62,771 nt of DNA from positions 1 to 62,771 of the forward strand of contig JANQLK010000010.1 in assembly GCA_028280615.1 (NCBI GenBank), given 5' to 3'. Below are positions 7,781-15,432 of the stretch, piece by piece. The stretch comes from Woeseiaceae bacterium. GTDB lineage: Bacteria > Pseudomonadota > Gammaproteobacteria > Steroidobacterales > Woeseiaceae. Within the stretch, counting starts at the first letter, position 1. Each line of letters opens with the position of its first letter. The notes beneath the pieces were generated by a model that was not told the DNA's origin, made no database searches, and worked only from the letters and a program-made list of their open reading frames with translations. Made by a program: the position numbers and the translations under genes.

Positions 7781-9439
7781 ATGAAATTTCTGGACTTCTC
7801 TAACCTGCGCGGCGACATCTACGGCGGTCTGACGACCGGCGTCGTCGCGCTGCCGCTGGCGCTGGCCTTCGGCGAAGCATCGGGCGCCGGCCCGATCGCG
7901 GGCCTCTGGGGCGCGATCATCGTCGGCTTCTTTGCCTCGCTGTTCGGCGGCACCGGTGCCAACGTATCGGGGCCGACCGGGCCGATGGTGGTCGTGTTCG
8001 CGGGCGTGTTCGCGTCGCTGACCGGCAACGTGTCGCTGATCTTTGCGGCCGTGGTACTTGCGGGCGTCCTGCAGATCCTGTTCGGCGTTTTTAAGCTCGG
8101 AAACTACATCCGCCTCGTGCCCTACCCGGTCGTCTCGGGATTCATGAGCGGCATCGGCTGTATCATCATCGCGTTGCAAACGGCCAGGCTGTTCGGCCAC
8201 GAACCCGAGGGCGGCGGCACGATCCCGGCGCTGACGGCCATTCCCGCGGCGGTCATGGATCCGAACGTTGCCGCACTGGTCGTCGGCGTGGTCACGCTCG
8301 TGACGATCTTTTTCTGGCCGAAGAGCCTCGGCAAGTGGATACCGGGCGCGCTGGCGGCGCTGATCATCGGCACGATCCTGAGCCTGTTCATCTCGGGCGC
8401 GCCGATACTCGGCGACATCCCGACGGGCTTTCCGTCCCTGATCATTCCCGAGTTCTCACAGAGCACGTTCCTGATCGTCCTCGAAGCCGCCTTCATTCTG
8501 GCGCTCCTGGGTGCAATCGACAGCCTGCTCACGTCGCTCGTTGCGGACAACATGACCCGCACGCGCCACGACTCCGACAAGGAGCTGATCGGCCAGGGCA
8601 TCGGCAACACGGTGGCTGGTTTCTTCGGCGCGATCCCGGGCGCCGGGGCGACGATGCGCACGGTGGTCAACATTCGCACGGGCGGCCAGACCAAGCTCGC
8701 GGGCATGCTGCACGCGCTCGTGCTGCTCGCCGTCGTCGTCAGCCTCGCGCCGCTCGCGTCGCAGATTCCGCATGCCGTGCTGGCCGGCATCCTGATCAAG
8801 GTCGGCTGGGACATCATCGACGTGTCTTACCTGAAACATGCGCACAAGGGGCCGCGCTGGGATCTCGCGCTGATGGCGCTGGTACTCGGCCTGACCGTGT
8901 TCGTCGACCTGATCACGGCCGTCGCCGCCGGCGTCGTCCTTGCCGCGCTGGCGTTCGTCAAGCAGCTTGCCGAAGAGCAGCTCAAGGCGTTCCGCAGCGG
9001 CGAGCTCACATCGACGACCGAGGAGGAGCGCGAGCTCCTGAAGAGGGCGGATGGCCACGTGCTCATGTTCGACTTCGGCGGTCCGCTGTCGTTCGGCGCC
9101 GCCGCCGACCTCGGCCTGCAGGTCCGTGAGCGCACCAAGGCCAAGGGTGATGCGATCATCCTCGACTTCCACCGTGTGCCGTTTTTCGACGTCTCGGCCG
9201 CACGCGCCGTCGAAACGATCATCTGTGACGCGCGGCACGCCGGCCGCGACGTTTACCTGACGGGCATGAACGAGGAGGTCTCGAGCGTGCTGTCCGGCCT
9301 GGGCGCCGACCACTGCCTGCCCGCGAATCGAAGTTACAAGAGCCGCGTGGAAGCCCTGAGGGCGGCCGTCGAACGCCTCATCGGCGACGACAAGCAGGAC
9401 GGCGAAGCCAAGGACAGCGTGCCTGCCCCCGCGGCGTAG
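7781..9439 (+). CDS. SulP-family anion (probable bicarbonate) transporter with STAS domain
   Basis: 552-residue inner-membrane protein starting at the ATG at 7781, which has a GGAGGAAC ribosome site; longer in-frame starts would run into the carbonic anhydrase gene. The N-terminal ~400 residues hold about 12-14 hydrophobic segments of the SulP/SLC26 fold, including the 'VSGPTGPM' motif near residue 65. Residues about 440-530 form a cytoplasmic STAS domain. SulP members transport sulfate, bicarbonate or dicarboxylates. The neighbouring carbonic anhydrase favours bicarbonate, as in BicA-type systems, but the substrate is inferred from context only. Confidence 0.9.
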   Translation: MKFLDFSNLRGDIYGGLTTGVVALPLALAFGEASGAGPIAGLWGAIIVGFFASLFGGTGANVSGPTGPMVVVFAGVFASLTGNVSLIFAAVVLAGVLQILFGVFKLGNYIRLVPYPVVSGFMSGIGCIIIALQTARLFGHEPEGGGTIPALTAIPAAVMDPNVAALVVGVVTLVTIFFWPKSLGKWIPGALAALIIGTILSLFISGAPILGDIPTGFPSLIIPEFSQSTFLIVLEAAFILALLGAIDSLLTSLVADNMTRTRHDSDKELIGQGIGNTVAGFFGAIPGAGATMRTVVNIRTGGQTKLAGMLHALVLLAVVVSLAPLASQIPHAVLAGILIKVGWDIIDVSYLKHAHKGPRWDLALMALVLGLTVFVDLITAVAAGVVLAALAFVKQLAEEQLKAFRSGELTSTTEEERELLKRADGHVLMFDFGGPLSFGAAADLGLQVRERTKAKGDAIILDFHRVPFFDVSAARAVETIICDARHAGRDVYLTGMNEEVSSVLSGLGADHCLPANRSYKSRVEALRAAVERLIGDDKQDGEAKDSVPAPAA

Positions 9440-9478
9440 CTCGCCGCCGAAACCCGACCACCACGGCGGTCAATCAAG

Positions 9479-9507
9479 GCCCCGCGCACCGCGCGGGGCT
9501 TTTTTTT
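9479..9507 (+). terminator. Rho-independent terminator after the SulP gene
   Basis: A perfect 9-bp GC stem (9479-9487 with 9491-9499), a 3-nt loop and eight consecutive T residues (9500-9507), 39 bp downstream of the SulP stop codon. Confidence 0.95.
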
Positions 9508-9566
9508 GTCCTTGCAACCCGCGTGCGCTTCGCTATCGTTGCCCGCTGATCTGCCTGGAGTTCGCC

Positions 9567-12197
9567 ATGGAGCCGCACCGAGTTCTCGCCGCAATACTGT
9601 TCGCGATTCTGCTGCCGCACGCACTGCTTGCCGACATCGACGTCCGCGAACTCGACGCCGAAATGTACCCGGCCGACGTCAGCTACGACGCATCGATACC
9701 GACGCCCGAGAGCCTGATCGGGCACGAGCTGGGGCGCCAACCGGTCCGCCACCACGAGCTCGTCCGTTATCTCGAGACCGTCGCGGCGATGAGCGACCGG
9801 CTGTCGATCGAAACCATCGGCTACTCGCACCAACGGCGCCCGATCCTGTTCATCGTCGCGACGTCGCCCCGGAACCGGGCGCGGCTCGACGACATCCGGG
9901 CGGAACACGCGGCGCTCACGGATCCCGGCAGCGGCCAGATGATCGATGACGACATGCCGGTCGTGACCTGGCTCAACTACGGTGTGCACGGCGCCGAGTC
10001 GAGCGGCATGGATGCGGCGCTGCCGTTCGTCTATTACCTCGCGGCGGCCCGGGGCGAGCGTATCGAGGCGATCCTTGAGGAGAGCGTGATCCTCGTAACC
10101 GCGATCTTCAATCCGGACGGCCACAACCAGCGCATCGCGTGGTTCGACGCCTACGGTGGCCAGCGCATGATCGCCGATCCGGCGCACGTCGAACACGACT
10201 TCAATTGGCAGCGCGCGCGAACGAACCACTACTGGTTCGACCTGAATCGCCAGTGGCTGCCGCTGACCCAACCCGAGCCGCGGGCCTGGATCAGGAAATG
10301 GCACGAGTGGCGGCCGAATCTCACTGTCGACTACCACGAGATGGGTTCCGGCGAGACTTACTACTTTCATCCGGGCGCCGCGACCCGGACGAATCCGCTC
10401 GTTCCGGATGAGGCCGAACGGCTCATGGAGAAAACAGTACGAACGTCGGAAGACTTCCTGGATAGTGAGGCACGCCTTTACTACCACGGCGAACGCTTCG
10501 ACAATTACTACATCGGCAAGGGCTCGACGTTTCCCCTCGTCAACGGCGGCGTCGGCGTGCTTTACGAGGCGGCAGCCGCGCTGGGCCGCGAGATCGACAC
10601 GGACAACGGCCTGAGGACCTATCGGGAGAACATTCGCAAACATTTCCGAACCAGCATCGCAAGCATCGATGCCGCTGCATCGATGCGCGGCGAATTCCTC
10701 GACTACCAAAAACGGTTTTACGACGGCGCGCTCGACGCGGCGCGGCAGCAATCGGCGCGCGCCTGGGTGTTCAGCGCGCCGGGCGACCCCACGCGGCTGG
10801 CCCTGTTCGCCGATCTACTGAACGCGCATCGCATCCTGACGCACGAACTCACCCGCGACGTGCGCGCCGGCGGCAAGACCTTCCGTGCGGGCGAGGCGTT
10901 GATCGTCCCCACGGCCCAGGCACAGCATCGCCTGATTCGCAGCATCTTCGAGACGGTCCACGAATTCGAGGACGCGACCTTCTACGACGTCTCGACGTGG
11001 ACGATGCCGCCGGCCTTCGGCCTCGACTATGCGCCGCTCGAAGGCCGGGCATTTCGCGATGATCTGGTCGGCGGCGCCGTCGTGCCGCCCATGCCCGTGG
11101 CGGCTGCGCCCGACCGTTCGAATTACGGCTACGTGTTCGAATGGTCGGCCTACTTCGCGCCGCGCGCCCTGAACCGCATCCTCGAGGCGGGCCTGCTGGC
11201 CCGGGTCGCGACCCGCGCGTTTTCCGCAACGACCGCCGAGGGGGTCGTCGAATTCGCCCCCGGCAGCATCGTCGTGCCGTTCGATCGGCAGACGGTCGAG
11301 CGTGATCGAATTCACGAACTGATGCGGACCATCGCCGCGGATGACGGAATAGCGATCCACGCGCTCGTTTCGGGGCGCAGCGCCACGGGCACGGCCGGCT
11401 ACGACGTCGGCGGCCCGTCATTCCGCGCGCTCGAGGTCCCGCGGGTACTGATCGTCGTCGGCCGTGGCACGAATCTCTACGATGCGGGCGAGATGTGGCA
11501 CCTGCTGGACTTCCGTATGAACATGCCCGTGACGCTCCGGGAGCGCGATCGGCTCGATGAAATCGACTGGAGCCGCTATACGCACGTCGTCTTCCCGTCC
11601 GGCGACTACGACGAATACGCGCCGGACTTCGCGGACCAGCTACGGCAGTGGAACGCCGCGGGCGGGACGCTGATAGGCATCGGCAACGCGACCGAGTGGC
11701 TGCGCGCCAATACGCTCGATTACGTCGATCCGGCAGAGATCGATGGCGAAGCGGCGCCGGAGGATGCAGAGACTGAAGAAGCGACGGACTTCGAGCGCGT
11801 GGACTATGCCGAAAAGGAGCAGCGTGAAGCCATGGACGTCATCGGCGGCGCGATTTTTTCGGCCGACCTCGACACCTCGCATCCGCTCGGTTTCGGCTTT
11901 CAGAGCCGCGATCTGAAGCTGCACAAGAACTATCGCGAACCGATGGGAGACACCGTAAACCCCTACGCCACGGTCATCGCATACGCCGACGACCCCGTAT
12001 TCTCGGGTTACGTGTCCGGGACCCATCGCGACGCGCTGGCAGGCACCGCGGCGCTCATCGCCGAGCGCGTATCGGAAGGCAGTGTCATCCTGTTCGCGGA
12101 CAACCCCAACTTCAGGGGGTTCTGGTACGGCACCAACAAGCTGTTCCTGAACGCGCTGTTCTTCTCGACGGTCTTCGACGCGCCAGAGGAAAACTGA
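9567..12197 (+). CDS. Exported M14-family zinc metallocarboxypeptidase
   Basis: 876 residues with a signal peptide at about 1-22. Residues about 50-390 form an M14 carboxypeptidase domain. A zinc-binding HGAE (HxxE) occurs in the 'NYGVHGAESSG' stretch near residue 140, and later His residues in the DYHEMGSGETYYFHPG region can supply the third ligand. The long C-terminal half is typical of large periplasmic M14 members and includes a glutamine-amidotransferase-like segment around residues 620-720. It stands alone between a strong terminator and the LH2 module, so it probably has nothing to do with photosynthesis. Substrate is unknown. Confidence 0.9.
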   Translation: MEPHRVLAAILFAILLPHALLADIDVRELDAEMYPADVSYDASIPTPESLIGHELGRQPVRHHELVRYLETVAAMSDRLSIETIGYSHQRRPILFIVATSPRNRARLDDIRAEHAALTDPGSGQMIDDDMPVVTWLNYGVHGAESSGMDAALPFVYYLAAARGERIEAILEESVILVTAIFNPDGHNQRIAWFDAYGGQRMIADPAHVEHDFNWQRARTNHYWFDLNRQWLPLTQPEPRAWIRKWHEWRPNLTVDYHEMGSGETYYFHPGAATRTNPLVPDEAERLMEKTVRTSEDFLDSEARLYYHGERFDNYYIGKGSTFPLVNGGVGVLYEAAAALGREIDTDNGLRTYRENIRKHFRTSIASIDAAASMRGEFLDYQKRFYDGALDAARQQSARAWVFSAPGDPTRLALFADLLNAHRILTHELTRDVRAGGKTFRAGEALIVPTAQAQHRLIRSIFETVHEFEDATFYDVSTWTMPPAFGLDYAPLEGRAFRDDLVGGAVVPPMPVAAAPDRSNYGYVFEWSAYFAPRALNRILEAGLLARVATRAFSATTAEGVVEFAPGSIVVPFDRQTVERDRIHELMRTIAADDGIAIHALVSGRSATGTAGYDVGGPSFRALEVPRVLIVVGRGTNLYDAGEMWHLLDFRMNMPVTLRERDRLDEIDWSRYTHVVFPSGDYDEYAPDFADQLRQWNAAGGTLIGIGNATEWLRANTLDYVDPAEIDGEAAPEDAETEEATDFERVDYAEKEQREAMDVIGGAIFSADLDTSHPLGFGFQSRDLKLHKNYREPMGDTVNPYATVIAYADDPVFSGYVSGTHRDALAGTAALIAERVSEGSVILFADNPNFRGFWYGTNKLFLNALFFSTVFDAPEEN

Positions 12198-12209
12198 CGC
12201 GGCAATGGC

Positions 12210-12230
12210 AGGCCGCGAAACAAGCGGCCT
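12210..12230 (+). terminator. Weak hairpin downstream of the M14 peptidase gene
   Basis: A 7-bp stem (12210-12216 with 12224-12230) around a 7-nt loop starts 13 bp after the stop codon. Only a short T-rich stretch follows, so termination would be partial or Rho-assisted. Confidence 0.4.
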
Positions 12231-12276
12231 CGTCGTTTGACCCCTTGCGAGGAAGGGACAGCCGAATTGCCCAATG

Positions 12277-12343
12277 TGTCCAGTCTAGTTGACAACTATA
12301 ACTGACAATAAACATTGACACATGTGTTGTCTGAGTCTATGTT
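12277..12343 (+). promoter_or_regulatory. pucBA promoter with PpsR-type operator
   Basis: A perfect TGT-N12-ACA (PpsR/CrtJ consensus) occupies 12277-12294. A second, one-mismatch TGA-N12-ACA lies at 12303-12320. Its last six bases are the -35 TTGACA (12315-12320), followed by 17 nt and TATGTT at 12338-12343. Transcription would start near 12350, leaving a leader of about 105 nt. Two adjacent boxes with one on the -35 is the arrangement expected for PpsR repression. Confidence 0.8.
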
Positions 12344-12455
12344 AGACGTGCCCGCCCCGGATTTTTTTCCGGAGCGTGCTGCCGTCTGGCATGGTGCCGT
12401 TCGGTCAGGTGTGGGGTCTGGTTTATCCCCTCGTAAAACTATAGGAGAAGGAAGA

Positions 12456-12617
12456 ATGGCTGACTTGGATGATCCGGATCGGGTTTGGCCGACCGGATTG
12501 ACTATCAAGGAGTCGGAAGAACTCCATAAACACGTCATCGACGGCGCGCGAGTTTTCTTCGTGCTCGCGGTGATCGCGCACATCCTGGCGTACCTGTTTA
12601 CGCCATGGTTAGGATAA
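12456..12617 (+). CDS. pucB: LH2 light-harvesting beta polypeptide
   Basis: 53-residue bacteriochlorophyll-binding antenna subunit. An acidic N-terminus is followed by the LH2-beta signature [16 protein letters not shown], one membrane helix and the ligand His in 'IAHILAY', with a 'TPWLG' end. AGGAGAAGG precedes the ATG. It lies 10 bp upstream of pucA and behind a PpsR-type promoter. The [10 protein letters not shown] stretch and the partner alpha sequence mark it as LH2 rather than LH1; the LH1 genes are separate at 26396-26842. Confidence 0.95.
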   Translation: MADLDDPDRVWPTGLTIKESEELHKHVIDGARVFFVLAVIAHILAYLFTPWLG

Positions 12618-12627
12618 GGAGCAAGGT

Positions 12628-12771
12628 ATGAACCAGGGTAGAATCTGGTGCGTAGTGAGCCCGACGGTCGGTCTGCCGCTGTTCTTAGGAGCAGTTGCAC
12701 TGATCGCCTTCACGGTCCACTTCGCCATTCTTAACAATACCTCGTGGTTTCCGGCGTTCTTCGGCGGCTGA
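12628..12771 (+). CDS. pucA: LH2 light-harvesting alpha polypeptide with Phe44-Phe45
   Basis: 47-residue LH2 alpha, too short for most gene finders. It starts MNQGRIW and contains PTVGLPL, as in structurally known LH2 alpha chains. In those proteins the N-terminal methionine (formyl- or carboxyl-modified) ligates B800, and His31 ligates B850. Aligned without gaps by Met1, His31 and Trp40, positions 44 and 45 are Phe-Phe. B800-850 complexes carry Tyr-Trp or Tyr-Tyr there, which hydrogen-bond the bacteriochlorophyll acetyl groups. Loss of both donors predicts a blue-shifted, B800-820-like complex. Cys8 replaces the usual Thr or Lys. A ribosome site AAGGAGCAAG precedes the ATG. Confidence 0.95.
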   Translation: MNQGRIWCVVSPTVGLPLFLGAVALIAFTVHFAILNNTSWFPAFFGG

Positions 12772-12808
12772 TCGAATATCGCCTGGAACTAACGGGAATA
12801 CTCCATCT

Positions 12809-12835
12809 CCGGGGTCCGGGTGCACCGGACCCCGG
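12809..12835 (+). terminator. Strong hairpin after pucBA
   Basis: A perfect 11-bp stem (12809-12819 with 12825-12835) and 5-nt loop, 37 bp past the pucA stop. The sequence after it is only slightly T-rich. It may terminate most transcripts or protect the 3' end of a stable pucBA message, with some read-through into the next gene. Confidence 0.75.
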
Positions 12836-12909
12836 TCTCTTGCACAGTGATCGATGCAGGAGGATGATGTGAGCGGCCTTGATTTCGATCCTCACTAAGG
12901 ACTTCCGAC

Positions 12910-13599
12910 ATGATTCCTATCGTTCGATTTTTCTCTTCAGAGCATGCCGCCAGAGACGCCGTCGCCAACCTGGCCAAGGACGGGATACCGGGTCGACTCG
13001 CTGCGGTCATCAGTCCTAGCCCGGAACGCTCGGCCGAGGACGTGATCGCATCGGTCGATCAGAGCGTGCTGCCGGGCGGTTACCACAAATCGGTCGCTCG
13101 AGCGCTCAGACACGGTCGTTCGGTACTCTGCGTGACGCCACCGTACGGCAAGAGCGCGTCCGCTATGCGCATTCTTGCCAGGAGCGGCGCAGTCGATACC
13201 GAGACGATCAGCGACTACACGCCGAGTGATGCCGCGCCGTTCTCTGAATTTCTCGGCCTGCCGGTGCTGACGGACGGCCGCTCTCATCTGAAGCTCCTCC
13301 GTTCCGACTGGACGTTTTCGTCGTGGTTCGGCATGGGACTGTTGAGCAAGAAGGCTACGCCCCTGTCATCGATGTTCGGCATGAAGACGTTGTCATCGAA
13401 AACCGGTTCCCAGGCAGCGGGGACGTCAGTCCAGCGCATGTCCGGCACGGCAGCTCCGTTTTCCTCGAAGCTCGGCATGAAGCTCCTGTCGTCGAAAAAG
13501 GGCTCGCGCGCGGCGGGATCTGCGGTCGAGCGGATGTCGGGCAACGCGGCGCCGTTTTCCGGGTTCCTGGGCCTCCGTGTCCTGAGCAAGCGCGACTGA
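12910..13599 (+). CDS. LH2-cluster protein with stress-protein-like N-domain and five C-terminal short repeats
   Basis: 229 residues, family not recognised. Residues 1-95 look like a YflT/GSP17M-type stress-protein domain: a short strand, a helix with 'AARDAVANLAKDGIP', a second helix and a final 'AMRILARSGAVD'. From residue 108 a short motif, roughly A-P-[FL]-S-x2-[LF]-G-[ML]-x2-L-[ST], occurs five times (about 108-121, 134-146, 149-162, 181-195, 213-226). The last two sit in a tandem ~32-residue repeat rich in Ser, Gly and Lys. No transmembrane helix or signal peptide is evident. It lies between pucBA and a pucC-type gene, so a role in LH2 assembly, stability or regulation is inferred from position only. 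Confidence 0.75.
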   Translation: MIPIVRFFSSEHAARDAVANLAKDGIPGRLAAVISPSPERSAEDVIASVDQSVLPGGYHKSVARALRHGRSVLCVTPPYGKSASAMRILARSGAVDTETISDYTPSDAAPFSEFLGLPVLTDGRSHLKLLRSDWTFSSWFGMGLLSKKATPLSSMFGMKTLSSKTGSQAAGTSVQRMSGTAAPFSSKLGMKLLSSKKGSRAAGSAVERMSGNAAPFSGFLGLRVLSKRD

Positions 13600-13927
13600 T
13601 CCAAAGTCCGCGGGGGTAGTTCGGGGCCGGGCGCGCCCGACACCGGTTGAACGGCCACGTGGCTCCATCGTGGAGCCGCGCGGTTGCCGGTGCCCTCCTT
13701 TCGTCGCTCTCGCTTGCAGCGCGGCACTGGCCCGCGGCTGTGAGTCTCACCTGCTGTAAGTTTCACCTTACGATTTAGAGTGACAATTGAAGTTGACACA
13801 TCCCGTTCTCGAGGCTATGTTGTCTAGAGTTTGTCCTGCTGCGTCTCGCTAACGATCCAGCGTGGCAGAGGCCGGGTCGCCCGCCGTGACTGTCGGACCG
13901 GAGAACAACAGACAATAAAGACCTGAC
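13600..13927 (+). other. 328-bp intergenic region: hairpin plus pucC promoter
   Basis: No open frame here looks like a gene. The first part holds a 10-bp stem (13658-13667 with 13671-13680, one G-T pair, 3-nt loop), probably ending or attenuating the upstream transcript. The AT-richer second half holds the promoter at 13781-13821, followed by a leader of about 100 nt. Confidence 0.7.
13781..13821 (+). promoter_or_regulatory. pucC promoter, near-copy of the pucB promoter core
   Basis: TTGACA at 13793-13798, 17 nt and TATGTT at 13816-13821 reproduce the -35, spacing and -10 of the pucB promoter exactly. The -35 is the right half of a TGA-N12-ACA box (13781-13798) that closely resembles the box at 12303-12320. 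A further TGT-N12-ACG lies at 13755-13772. Co-regulation with pucBA by PpsR is likely. Confidence 0.75.
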
Positions 13928-15415
13928 ATGCAATCCATTGGCCAACGAATGACGAACTGGTGGGCATCGCTCGGCCCGAGATACCTGCCGTTCGCCGATG
14001 TCGCGACACCCGACCTGCCGCTCAAGCGGCTTCTCAGGCTGGCGCTCTTCCAGGTCAGCACCGGCATGGCCCTGGTGCTGCTAGTCGGTACGCTCAACCG
14101 CGTCATGATCGTCGAGCTCGGAGTACCGGCATCGCTGGTTGGCGCCATGCTCGCGCTGCCGCTCGTGTTCGCGCCGTTTCGTGCGCTCATCGGTTACAAA
14201 TCGGATACGCATCGCTGCGAACTCGGCTGGCGCCGCGTGCCGTTCATCTGGAAGGGCACGCTCTGGCAGTTCGGTGGCTTTGCAATCATGCCGTTTGCAC
14301 TGCTCGTGCTCGCCGGCCAGGGCCAGGCCGATACGGCGCCGGCATGGATCGGCCACTGTGCGGCGGCACTGTCGTTCCTGCTGGTCGGCGCGGGCGTGCA
14401 CACGGTGCAGACCGCGGGGCTCGCGCTGGCGACCGACCTGACGCCGCGCGAGTCGCACGCCAAAGTCGTCGGCCTGATGTACGTCATGCTGCTGGTCGGA
14501 ATGATCGTCAGCGCGCTGGTATTCGGGGCAGCGCTCAGGGAGTTTACGCCCGGACGGCTGGTACAGGTCATCCAGGGCGCCGCGCTGGTGACGATCGTGC
14601 TCAATTCGGTCGCGATGTGGAAGCAGGAAGTCCGCAATCCGCGACACGGACGTCCAGAGCCCGCGCCGGATCCGACCTTCAGCGAGTCCTGGGCGATGTT
14701 TGCACGCGGCGAGAATACGCGGCGGCGGCTTGCAATCATCGGCGTGGGCACTATGGCGTTCGCGATGGCCGACGTCCTTCTGGAGCCGTTTGGCGGTCAG
14801 ATTTTGTCGATGTCAGTGGCCTCGACGACCAAGCTGACGGCCCTGCTGGCCTTTGGCGGACTTCTGGGATTCGGCTACGCATCGCGCGAAGTCGATCGCG
14901 GCGCCGACCCGTATCGGATGTCCCAGGCCGGGGCTTTCATTGGTCTGCCCGCATTCGCGCTGGTCATCGTTGCTGCCCCGCTCGACACAACGCCGCTGTT
15001 TCTCGCCGGGAACTTCCTGATCGGTTTCGGCGGCGCGTTGTTCGGCCACGGCACGCTGACGGCGACAATGCAGCAGGCGCCACAATCGCAGGCGGGGCTG
15101 GCGCTCGGGGCGTGGGGCGCGGTCCAGGCCACCGCGGTCGGCGTCGGAATGGCAGCCAGCGGCGCCATTCGCGACCTGGTCAACCTTGTCTGGGGCGCGG
15201 CCGATGGACCGTGGGGGCTCGAGGGCGCCGCCACGGGCTACTTCACGGTCTACGCGATCGAAATCGGACTGCTGCTCGTAACGCTCGTGGCAACGCTGCC
15301 GCTGCTACGCGGTATCGGCCGCAAGCGCGGCAAGAACGTTCGAAGGGCCGACGGCAACGACCCCGACGGCGTGCCCGAAGACATCGCTGCCGCCACCCGG
15401 CGGCACCCGGCCTGA
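13928..15415 (+). CDS. pucC: PucC/LhaA-type light-harvesting complex assembly transporter
   Basis: 495-residue membrane protein of the BCD (bacteriochlorophyll delivery) branch of the major facilitator superfamily, with about 12 hydrophobic segments. It shares with the lhaA gene at 44098-45534 an opening region on the pattern LPFADVATP-LPL-RLLRL-LFQVS-GMALVL and the motif 'TLNRVMIVELGVP'. These proteins are needed for assembly of LH complexes, perhaps by delivering pigment. Closeness to pucBA suggests LH2-specific work. It has its own PpsR-type promoter, and the deformylase gene begins 17 bp after its stop. Confidence 0.93.
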   Translation: MQSIGQRMTNWWASLGPRYLPFADVATPDLPLKRLLRLALFQVSTGMALVLLVGTLNRVMIVELGVPASLVGAMLALPLVFAPFRALIGYKSDTHRCELGWRRVPFIWKGTLWQFGGFAIMPFALLVLAGQGQADTAPAWIGHCAAALSFLLVGAGVHTVQTAGLALATDLTPRESHAKVVGLMYVMLLVGMIVSALVFGAALREFTPGRLVQVIQGAALVTIVLNSVAMWKQEVRNPRHGRPEPAPDPTFSESWAMFARGENTRRRLAIIGVGTMAFAMADVLLEPFGGQILSMSVASTTKLTALLAFGGLLGFGYASREVDRGADPYRMSQAGAFIGLPAFALVIVAAPLDTTPLFLAGNFLIGFGGALFGHGTLTATMQQAPQSQAGLALGAWGAVQATAVGVGMAASGAIRDLVNLVWGAADGPWGLEGAATGYFTVYAIEIGLLLVTLVATLPLLRGIGRKRGKNVRRADGNDPDGVPEDIAAATRRHPA

Positions 15416-15432
15416 AGGATCAGGAGAACCGC

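Noticed and set aside
15416..15432. Fusion of the deformylase to an upstream 490-codon frame
   Set aside because: The upstream part of that frame is a shifted reading of pucC with no domain; the TTG at 15433 with AGGAG is the start.
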